Shown here: piece by piece, positions 17,497 through 24,839 of the stretch
Layout of the letters: each line of letters opens with the position of its first letter
How positions within the stretch are numbered: the first letter of the stretch is position 1
Assembly (NCBI RefSeq): GCF_006385875.1
Contig: NZ_VFSU01000021.1
Coordinates: 1 to 64,000 of the forward strand
Length of the DNA: 64,000 nucleotides
From: Sandaracinobacter neustonicus
GTDB lineage: Bacteria; Pseudomonadota; Alphaproteobacteria; Sphingomonadales; Sphingomonadaceae
Reading direction: 5' to 3'
The notes under the pieces: model-generated
The model's database searches: none
The model's input: the letters and a program-made list of their open reading frames with translations, nothing else
Told to the model about the DNA's origin: nothing
Made by a program: the position numbers and the translations under genes

Positions 17497-18455
17497 TCAC
17501 GCTGGACCATGCCTATCTGGTGACCGGCCTGATGTTCGCGGCCTTCGCCATCCTCAGCCTTGGCGACATGCAGAACCCGGCACGCGCCCGCAACGCGCTG
17601 TTCTGGGGGCTGGTGGCGTGTTCGCTGCTGTTCGGCTCCTATCTGGGCGATTTCGGCAACGGGCTACTGGTGATCGCGCTGGTGGGGATCGGCGCGTTCG
17701 GGCGGCTTGGCGTGGGCAAGCCCGCCACCACCAGCACAGAGGAACGGCGGGCGGGTGCGCTGCACTTCGGCAACCGGCTGTTCGTGCCGGCTTTGATGGT
17801 GCCGCTGTTCGCGGTGGGCGGCACGCTGCTGGCGAAGCATACGGCGGCGGGCCGCTGGCTGATTTCCGATTTGCAGACGACGCTGATCGCGCTGGGCATC
17901 GGCTGCCTTGCGGCGCTGACGGCGGCGATGCTGTGGTTTCGCCCGCCCGCGCTCGCGCCGTTACAGGAAGGGCGGCGGCTGATGGATTCCATCGGCTGGG
18001 CGGCGCTGCTGCCGCAGATGCTCGCCTCGCTGGGCGCGGTGTTTCTGGCGGCCGACGTGGGGCAGGTGGTGGGCGATCTGATCGCCCGCGCGATCCCGAT
18101 GACGTCCGCCTTCCTCGCGGTGTTCGCTTATTGCCTTGGCATGGCCTTGTTCACCATCGTGATGGGCAATGCCTTTGCCGCCTTCCCGGTGATGACAGCC
18201 GCCATCGGCCTGCCCTTTCTGGTGCACAAGTTCGGCGGAGACCCGGCCATCGTCTGCGCCATCGGCATGCTGGCGGGCTTCTGCGGCACGCTGATGACGC
18301 CGATGGCCGCCAACTTCAACGTGGTGCCCGCGAACCTGCTGGAATTGCCGGATCGCGACGCACCGCTGAACGGCGTCATCCGCGCACAAATTCCCACCGC
18401 CCTCATCATGCTGGTTGCCAACATGGTGCTGATGTACGTGCTGGCCTTCCGATGA
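17493..18455 (+). CDS. DUF979 family membrane protein, probable 5-oxoproline transporter component
   Basis: A 320-aa membrane protein with about nine hydrophobic segments, including MITLDHAYLVTGLMFAAFAI at the start, KFGGDPAIVCAIGMLAGFCG and TLMTPMAANFNVVPANLLE, which match DUF979. The start codon overlaps the DUF969 stop (ATGA), so the two subunits are translationally coupled and likely form one permease. It follows 5-oxoprolinase in the same operon. The assignment to 5-oxoproline transport is inferred from context only. Confidence 0.85.
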   Translation: MITLDHAYLVTGLMFAAFAILSLGDMQNPARARNALFWGLVACSLLFGSYLGDFGNGLLVIALVGIGAFGRLGVGKPATTSTEERRAGALHFGNRLFVPALMVPLFAVGGTLLAKHTAAGRWLISDLQTTLIALGIGCLAALTAAMLWFRPPALAPLQEGRRLMDSIGWAALLPQMLASLGAVFLAADVGQVVGDLIARAIPMTSAFLAVFAYCLGMALFTIVMGNAFAAFPVMTAAIGLPFLVHKFGGDPAIVCAIGMLAGFCGTLMTPMAANFNVVPANLLELPDRDAPLNGVIRAQIPTALIMLVANMVLMYVLAFR

Positions 18456-19468
18456 CGACCGCCCTCACCCCCGAACTCGCCGCCCGTTTTGCTGAGACAG
18501 CCCTTGGCCATGTGACGCGCGAATATCCCAACCATATCATGCACGCGCTGGGCGGACCGGACGACGCCCGCACCCCGCGCGAACTGCATCCCCTGTTCTT
18601 CGGCAGCTATGACTGGCACAGCTGCGTGCACAGCTGGTGGACTTTGTTCACGCTGGCACGGCTATTCCCCGGCACCTTGGAAGCCACACGCACCTATGCG
18701 CTGGCCACGGAGCTGTTCACGCCGGAAGCAATCGCAGGCGAGATCGCCTATTTCGAGCGGCCCGCCGCGCGCCTCTATCAGCGGCCCTATGGCTGGAGCT
18801 GGCTGCTGATGCAGGCCGCCGAACTGGCCCGGCATGAAACGCCGGAAGGCCGCCATCTGCACGCGATGGTGCAACCGCTGGCGGAATTTCTGGCCGCGCG
18901 CTTCAAAGCCTTCCTGCCGCTGGCGGATTATCCCGTGCGCGTGGGCACCCATTTCAACACCGCCTTCGCGCTGCGGCAGACTCTGGACTATGCCGACGCG
19001 CATGATGCCGATCTGGCGCGGGCCTGCCGCGACGCCGCGCTGCGCTGGCATGCGTCTGATCGGGATTGTCAGGCGTGGGAGCCTTGCCAGGATGATTTCC
19101 TCTCGCCCGCGCTGATGGTCGCCGAACTGATGCGCCGCGCCCTGCCCGTTTCGGAATTCCCCGGCTGGTTCGACGCCTTCCTGCCGCGCATCGGCGTGGG
19201 CGAGCCCGCCACGTTGCTCACGCCCGCGCGCATCAGCGACCGCAGCGACGGCAAGATCGCCCATCTGGATGGGCTGAACCTGAGCCGGGGCTGGTGCTGG
19301 CGCAGCATCGCCGCGGCCTTGCCCGCGAACCACCCCGCCCGCGCCATCGCCATGGACGCCGCCGAACGCCATCTGCAATCCGCGCTGGCGCATGTGACGG
19401 GCGATTATATGGGCGAGCATTGGCTGCAGACCTATGCCCTGCTGGCAGTGCGGGCGGGGCAGGATTAG
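18452..19468 (+). CDS. DUF2891 family protein
   Basis: A 338-aa soluble protein matching DUF2891, whose function is not established. The start overlaps the DUF979 stop (ATGA). Conserved-looking stretches are HPLFFGSYDWHSCVHSWWTL near residues 49-68, LYQRPYGWSWLL and DGLNLSRGWCWRSIAAAL; the pattern of aromatic and His residues and repeated helices suggests an (alpha/alpha) toroid-like enzyme acting on a small molecule. No signal peptide. Its coupling to the DUF969/DUF979 transporter and oxoprolinase suggests a step in pyroglutamate or pyroglutamyl-compound use. Confidence 0.85.
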   Translation: MTTALTPELAARFAETALGHVTREYPNHIMHALGGPDDARTPRELHPLFFGSYDWHSCVHSWWTLFTLARLFPGTLEATRTYALATELFTPEAIAGEIAYFERPAARLYQRPYGWSWLLMQAAELARHETPEGRHLHAMVQPLAEFLAARFKAFLPLADYPVRVGTHFNTAFALRQTLDYADAHDADLARACRDAALRWHASDRDCQAWEPCQDDFLSPALMVAELMRRALPVSEFPGWFDAFLPRIGVGEPATLLTPARISDRSDGKIAHLDGLNLSRGWCWRSIAAALPANHPARAIAMDAAERHLQSALAHVTGDYMGEHWLQTYALLAVRAGQD

Positions 19469-19539
19469 GGCGGTTGCTGCACCGCACAACGCATGGTAAC
19501 AGGCGTTGCGAAGGGGGGCATGGACAGGCAGCCGGCAAC

Positions 19540-21270
19540 ATGACGAACCCCGAACCCGATCCGCTCGACAGCTTCGCCGAAGCGGCTGACAGATCCGCCC
19601 ATGCACTGATCGCACAGGCTTTCTTCGGCCTTTCGCCCCTCACCATCGCGCAATCCTTCACCGATTGGGGGCTGCACCTCGCCAGTTCGCCGGGCACGCA
19701 GGCGAAGCTGGCAGCCAAGGGCGCGCGCAAAACGGCGCGGCTGGTGCGTTATGCCGCCGAGCGCAGCACAGACCCGGCGGCCGGCCCGGCCATCGAGCCG
19801 CTGCCGCAGGATCATCGCTTCGACGATCCGGCGTGGAAACAGCATCCCTATGACCTGATCTCTCAGGCGTTCCTGCTGCAGCAACAATGGTGGCATGTGG
19901 CGACGACGGGCATGGCGGGGGTGAGCCGCCATCATGAGATGGTGGCGGAATTCGCCACCCGGCAATTGCTGGACATGGCGGCCCCCACCAATTTCATCGC
20001 CAGCAACCCGGTGCTGCAGCAGCGCATCGTCGAAACCGGCGGGCGCTGCCTGCTGGATGGCACAGCCCACTGGCTGGAGGATGTGGGGCGGCTGGTCTCC
20101 GGCGCGCCTCCCGCCGGAGTGGACGCCTATCAAGTGGGCAAGGACGTCGCCGTGACGCCCGGCGAAGTGGTGTTCCGCAACGAGCTGATCGAACTGATCC
20201 AATATGCGCCTGCCAGCGGGAACGTTCACCCAGAGCCGGTGCTGATCGTCCCGGCATGGATCATGAAATACTATATCCTTGATCTGTCACCGGAAAATTC
20301 GCTGGTGCGCTGGCTGGTGGGGCAGGGCTTCACCGTGTTCATGATCTCGTGGCGGAACCCGGATGCGGCCTTCCGCGACTTTGACATGGAGGATTATCGC
20401 AAGCTGGGGCCACAGGCCGCGCTGGACGCGGTGACGGCGATCACGGGTGCAGCAAAAATCCATGCTGCGGGCTATTGTCTCGGCGGAACCCTGCTTGCAA
20501 TCGCCGCCGCCAGCCTCGCGCGCGACGGCGACGAACGGCTCGCTTCGCTCACCCTGTTCGCCGCGCAGACGGATTTCACCGAGCCGGGAGAACTGGGCCT
20601 GTTCATCGACGAGGCGCAGCTGAACCTGCTGGACAGCATGATGTGGAAAAAGGGCTATCTGGACAGCAGCAACATGGGCGGGGCCTTCCAGTTGCTGCGC
20701 TCCAATGATCTCGTCTGGTCGCACATCCTCTCCACCTACCTGATGGGTGAGCGGGAGCCGATGAACGACCTGATGGCGTGGAACGCGGACGGCACGCGAA
20801 TGCCCTATGCCATGCACAGCCAATATCTGCGCCAGCTGTTCCTGAACAATGATCTGGCCGATGGCCGCTATTGCACCGATGGCCACCCGATCAGCCTGTC
20901 TGCGCTGCGGATGCCGATCTTCATGGTGGGGACGGAGCGGGACCATGTCGCGCCATGGCGCTCGGTTCACAAGCTGCACATGCTGACCGGCGCGGACATC
21001 CGCTTCCTGCTGGCGAGCGGCGGGCACAATGCGGGGATCGTATCGGAACCCGGCCATCCGCACCGCCATTACAGCGTTGCCACCCGCGCCGCCGATGCGC
21101 CCGCCCCCACGCCGGACGAGTGGCTGGCGGCGGCGGACCGGCAGGAGGGCAGCTGGTGGCCGGAATGGGGGCGCTGGCTTGCCGCGCATTCCTCCGCGCC
21201 CGCCGCGCCGCCGCCGATGGGCACGCCATCGCTGGGGGCTGCACCCGGCGAATATGTGCTACAGCGCTGA
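19540..21270 (+). CDS. phaC: Polyhydroxyalkanoate synthase (class I-like)
   Basis: Polymerises 3-hydroxyacyl-CoA into intracellular polyester granules. The 576-aa length fits class I PhaC. The lipase-like box GYCLGG places the catalytic Cys at about 313; the matching Asp and His are visible in GTERDHVAPW (about 468) and SGGHNAGI (about 496). The conserved VPAWIMKYYILDLSPENSLVRWL region precedes them. ATG at 19540 is chosen; no strong ribosome binding site is seen. No phaA, phaB or phasin gene is adjacent; instead it heads an operon with phosphotransacetylase and acetate kinase functions. Confidence 0.93.
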   Translation: MTNPEPDPLDSFAEAADRSAHALIAQAFFGLSPLTIAQSFTDWGLHLASSPGTQAKLAAKGARKTARLVRYAAERSTDPAAGPAIEPLPQDHRFDDPAWKQHPYDLISQAFLLQQQWWHVATTGMAGVSRHHEMVAEFATRQLLDMAAPTNFIASNPVLQQRIVETGGRCLLDGTAHWLEDVGRLVSGAPPAGVDAYQVGKDVAVTPGEVVFRNELIELIQYAPASGNVHPEPVLIVPAWIMKYYILDLSPENSLVRWLVGQGFTVFMISWRNPDAAFRDFDMEDYRKLGPQAALDAVTAITGAAKIHAAGYCLGGTLLAIAAASLARDGDERLASLTLFAAQTDFTEPGELGLFIDEAQLNLLDSMMWKKGYLDSSNMGGAFQLLRSNDLVWSHILSTYLMGEREPMNDLMAWNADGTRMPYAMHSQYLRQLFLNNDLADGRYCTDGHPISLSALRMPIFMVGTERDHVAPWRSVHKLHMLTGADIRFLLASGGHNAGIVSEPGHPHRHYSVATRAADAPAPTPDEWLAAADRQEGSWWPEWGRWLAAHSSAPAAPPPMGTPSLGAAPGEYVLQR

Positions 21271-21273
21271 GCC

Positions 21274-22686
21274 ATGACAAACCCGGACATGATCGAAAAC
21301 CGCACGTTCGACGAGATCAGCGTCGGCGACAGCGCCAGCCTCACCCGCCCGTTGACGGCGGATGATATCCAGCTGTTCGCCGCGCTTTCGGGCGATGTGA
21401 ACCCGGCGCATATGGACCCGGCCTTTGCCGAAAGCGGCATGTTCCACCGGGTGATCGCGCATGGCATGTGGGGCGCGGGGCTGATTTCCGCCGTGCTGGG
21501 CACGGAATTGCCGGGGCCCGGCGCGATCTATCTGGGGCAATCGCTGAAGTTCACCCGGCCGGTGGGCATCGGCGACCAGATCACCGCCACCGTCACCGTC
21601 GTCAGCAAGGATGCGGTGCACAAGCGGCTGCTGCTGGATTGCCTGTGCGCCAACCAGCATGGCGAAGCGGTGATTTCCGGGCAAGCCGAAGTGAAGGCGC
21701 CTGTGCAGAAAATCTGCCGCCCGCGCGTGGAAGCGCCCGAAGTGCTGATCCACCGCCGTGATCGCTATGGCCAGCTGATCGAGGCGGCCGCGAAGGGCAC
21801 GCCGGTTGCCACCGCCGTGGTGCATCCGTGCAGCGCCGATGCGCTCTCCGCCGCGCTGGAAGCGGCGGCCGAGGGGCTGATCCGGCCGATTCTTGTCGGC
21901 CCCGCCGCGAAGATCGCGTCGGTGGCGGCGGAGGCCGGGCTTGATCTGGACGGGTTCGAGATTGTCGATGCGGCGCACAGCCATGCCGCTGCTTCGGCAG
22001 CGGTGGAGATGATCCGCAGCGGCAAGGCGGTGCTGCTGATGAAAGGCTCTCTGCACACCGACGAGCTGATGGGTGCCGTGGTGAAAGCCGACACCGGGCT
22101 GCGCACCGAACGCCGGATCAGCCATTGTTATGTGATGGACGTGCCCAGCTATCCGCGCCCGCTGGTGATCACCGATGGCGCGATCAACATCGCCCCCACG
22201 CTGGACGACAAGGCGGATATCCTGCGCAACGCCATCGATCTGGCGCATGTGATCGGCGTGGCGGAGCCGCGCGTGGCGATCCTTGCTGCGGTGGAGACGG
22301 TGAACTCGAAGATGCAGACGACGCTGGATGCGGCCGCGCTGTGCAAGATGGCGGATCGCGGGCAGATCACAGGCGCGCTGCTGGATGGCCCGCTGGCGTT
22401 CGACAATGCCATCAGCGAGGCAGCGGCGACGGAAAAGGGCATCAACTCCCCCGTGGCGGGCAAGGCTGATATCCTGCTGGTGCCGGACCTTGAGGCGGGC
22501 AATATGGTGGCGAAGCAGCTGACTTTCCTGGCGGGGGCGGATGCAGCAGCCGTGGTGCTGGGCGCGCGGGTGCCGATTATCCTGACGAGCCGGGCCGACA
22601 GCAAGCGGACGCGCGTCGCCTCCGCCGCGCTGGCGGTGCTGCTGGCGCGCGCGGCGACCAAGGCCGCGCCGGGGCTGCCGCACTGA
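21274..22686 (+). CDS. Bifunctional MaoC-type enoyl-CoA hydratase/phosphate acetyltransferase
   Basis: A 470-aa two-domain fusion. Residues about 8-145 form a MaoC-like hotdog domain (LSGDVNPAHMDPAFA and HGMWGAGLISAVLG carry the hydratase Asp/His motif). Residues about 160-470 form a phosphate acetyl/butyryltransferase domain (ILVGPAAKI, ITDGAINIAPTL, LDGPLAFDNAIS). The first could hydrate enoyl-CoA to (R)-3-hydroxyacyl-CoA, feeding the PHA synthase three bases upstream; the second could interconvert acyl-CoA and acyl-phosphate for the kinase that follows. Its stop overlaps the ackA start (TGATG). Acyl-chain preference cannot be read from sequence. Confidence 0.92.
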   Translation: MTNPDMIENRTFDEISVGDSASLTRPLTADDIQLFAALSGDVNPAHMDPAFAESGMFHRVIAHGMWGAGLISAVLGTELPGPGAIYLGQSLKFTRPVGIGDQITATVTVVSKDAVHKRLLLDCLCANQHGEAVISGQAEVKAPVQKICRPRVEAPEVLIHRRDRYGQLIEAAAKGTPVATAVVHPCSADALSAALEAAAEGLIRPILVGPAAKIASVAAEAGLDLDGFEIVDAAHSHAAASAAVEMIRSGKAVLLMKGSLHTDELMGAVVKADTGLRTERRISHCYVMDVPSYPRPLVITDGAINIAPTLDDKADILRNAIDLAHVIGVAEPRVAILAAVETVNSKMQTTLDAAALCKMADRGQITGALLDGPLAFDNAISEAAATEKGINSPVAGKADILLVPDLEAGNMVAKQLTFLAGADAAAVVLGARVPIILTSRADSKRTRVASAALAVLLARAATKAAPGLPH

Positions 22687-23870
22687 TGGCGGACACCTTG
22701 CTCTGCCTGAACTCCGGTTCCTCCAGCCTGAAATTCGGCTTGTATGAACGCGACGACGGGCTGGCACTGCGGGCGCGCGGCAAGATCGAGAAGATCGGCA
22801 TTGAGCCTTATCTGCTGGCGAAAAGCGCGGATGGCGAGGTGATCGCCGAGCGGCGCTGGGCCAAGGCGGAGGATATGAGCCATGAAAGCCTGCTGGCGGA
22901 ATTGCTGGCGGGGATCGAGGCGCGCATCGGCCATGATCTGGTGGGCGTGGGGCATCGCGTGGTGCATGGCGGCGCGAACCATGCCGAGCCGGTGCGGGTG
23001 ACGCAGGCGCTGCTGACGGAACTGGCGCGCTACAATCCGCTGGCACCACTGCACCAGCCGCACAATCTTTCCGCCATTCACGCGGTGGCCGCGCTGCGAC
23101 CCGGCATCGCGCAGGTGGCGGTGTTCGACACCGCCTTCCACCAGACGCAGCCGCCGGTTGCGACCCGCATCGCCCTGCCCCGCCACATCATAGACGAAGG
23201 CGTGCGCCGCTATGGCTTCCACGGCATTTCCTATGAATATGTTGCGCAGCAATTGGGCGGCCTTGACCCTGCCCTGCTGGGCGGGCGGGTGATCGCCGCG
23301 CATCTGGGCAATGGGGCCAGCCTGTGCGCAATGCAGGCCGGGCGCAGCATCGACACCACCATGGGCTTCACCGCGCTGGACGGGCTGGTGATGGGCAGCC
23401 GCTGTGGCAATATCGATCCGGGCGTGCTGCTCTACCTGTTCCAGCAGGACGGCATGGACGCGGCGCGCGTCGAAAATCTGCTCTATCGCGAATCCGGGCT
23501 GCTTGGCGTTTCCGGCCTCTCCAGCGACATGCGCACCCTGTTCGACAGCGATGCGCCCGCCGCGAAAGAGGCGATTGAATTGTTCGTCTATCGCGTGGCG
23601 CGGGAAAGCGGCGCGCTGATCGCCTCGCTCGGCGGGCTGGACGGCATCGTCTTTACCGCGGGCATCGGCGAGAACAGCCCGGAGATCCGCAGCCTGATCT
23701 GCGCCCGGCTGTCCTTCCTTGGCATCGAACTGGACGAGGCTGCGAACCGCGCCAACGCTGCGGTCATCAGCACCCCCGCCAGCCGCATCGCCGTGCGGGT
23801 AATCCCCACCGACGAGGAGCGGATGATCGCCCTGCACACCGACGCATTGCTCACAAGGGAGGCGGCATGA
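22686..23870 (+). CDS. ackA: Acetate/propionate kinase
   Basis: A 394-aa acetokinase that transfers phosphate between acyl-phosphate and ADP, generating ATP from the phosphotransacetylase product. Visible motifs are LCLNSGSSSLKFGLYE at the N-terminus, GHRVVHGG, FDTAFHQTQP, RYGFHGISYEYV with the catalytic-region His, AAHLGNGASLCA, DTTMGFTALDGLVMGSRCG and FTAGIGENSPEIR. Length is normal. Its stop overlaps the next gene's start (ATGA), so the metabolic genes and the exporter genes form one coupled operon. Confidence 0.95.
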   Translation: MADTLLCLNSGSSSLKFGLYERDDGLALRARGKIEKIGIEPYLLAKSADGEVIAERRWAKAEDMSHESLLAELLAGIEARIGHDLVGVGHRVVHGGANHAEPVRVTQALLTELARYNPLAPLHQPHNLSAIHAVAALRPGIAQVAVFDTAFHQTQPPVATRIALPRHIIDEGVRRYGFHGISYEYVAQQLGGLDPALLGGRVIAAHLGNGASLCAMQAGRSIDTTMGFTALDGLVMGSRCGNIDPGVLLYLFQQDGMDAARVENLLYRESGLLGVSGLSSDMRTLFDSDAPAAKEAIELFVYRVARESGALIASLGGLDGIVFTAGIGENSPEIRSLICARLSFLGIELDEAANRANAAVISTPASRIAVRVIPTDEERMIALHTDALLTREAA

Positions 23871-24838
23871 CCCGCAAGACCGGCCTGCTGATCCTGCTGC
23901 TGTTGGCCGTGCTGGCCGTGGGCGCGGCCGTCTGGTGGCGCTATGGCCGCGATCCCGGCCTGCCGCAGGGCTTCGCGCAGGGCAATGGCCGGATGGAGAT
24001 GACGCGCACCGATATCGCGGTGAAATATCCCGGCCGCCTGCTGGAGATCCGCGTGCGCGAAGGCGATTCCGTGCGCGCGGGTGACATCATCGCCGTGCAG
24101 GATGAAACCGATGTGCGGGCGCAGTTGCAAGGCGCGAACGCCGCGCGGGAGCGCGCCTCTGCCGCCGTGGGCCGGGTGCAGGGCGAGGCACTGGCGCGCA
24201 GCGCGCAGGAAAAGGCCGCCGCCATCGACCTGCGCGAGACGGTGAAACTGTATGACCAGAAAATGGTGTCGCCGGTGGAGGTCGAGCAGCGGCGGGTGGC
24301 GCTGGAAGGCGCGCGCGGTGGAGTGGCCGCCGCGACCGGCGGGCTGGCGGAGGCGCGAACCACCATCGCGCAGGCCAATGCGCAGATCGCGCAACTGAAC
24401 GCCGCGCTGAACGACCTGATCATCCGCGCGCCGACGCCGGGCCGGATCGAATATCGCATCGTCGAGCCGGGCACCGTGCTGCCCGCCGGTGGGCGCATCG
24501 TTTCGCTGATCAACCCGGAGGATGTGTTCCTGAATATCTTCCTGCCCGGCCCCGTCGCCAGCAAGCTGAAGATCGGCGACGAGGCGCGCATCCTGCCGCA
24601 AGGCTTTGCCGAGCCGGTTCCGGCGCGAATCAGCTTCGTCTCCCCCGAAGCGCAGTTCACGCCGCGCTTCGTCGAAACCCAGTCAGAGCGGGAGACGCTG
24701 TCATTCCGGGTGCGGCTGACGGTTCAGCCCGAGGTCGCGCGGCGTTTCGCGGGGCAGCTGAAGGCGGGGATGACGGCGGACGGCTATGTCCGCACCGATC
24801 CGTCGCTGGGCTGGCCGAAGCTTCCCGCCGGGCGCTGA
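23867..24838 (+). CDS. HlyD-family membrane fusion protein
   Basis: A 323-aa periplasmic adaptor anchored by one N-terminal membrane segment (about 5-23). It shows the lipoyl half-motif EIRVREGDSVRAGDIIAVQD, a coiled-coil hairpin (about 80-185, rich in Ala, Gln and Glu) and the second lipoyl half TPGRIEYRIVEPGTVLPAGG. This arrangement matches YhiI/YbhG-type adaptors of ABC-2 exporters. It bridges the inner-membrane ABC components encoded by the next two genes and the outer-membrane factor that follows. The start overlaps the ackA stop by four bases. Confidence 0.92.
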   Translation: MTRKTGLLILLLLAVLAVGAAVWWRYGRDPGLPQGFAQGNGRMEMTRTDIAVKYPGRLLEIRVREGDSVRAGDIIAVQDETDVRAQLQGANAARERASAAVGRVQGEALARSAQEKAAAIDLRETVKLYDQKMVSPVEVEQRRVALEGARGGVAAATGGLAEARTTIAQANAQIAQLNAALNDLIIRAPTPGRIEYRIVEPGTVLPAGGRIVSLINPEDVFLNIFLPGPVASKLKIGDEARILPQGFAEPVPARISFVSPEAQFTPRFVETQSERETLSFRVRLTVQPEVARRFAGQLKAGMTADGYVRTDPSLGWPKLPAGR

Positions 24839-24839
24839 G

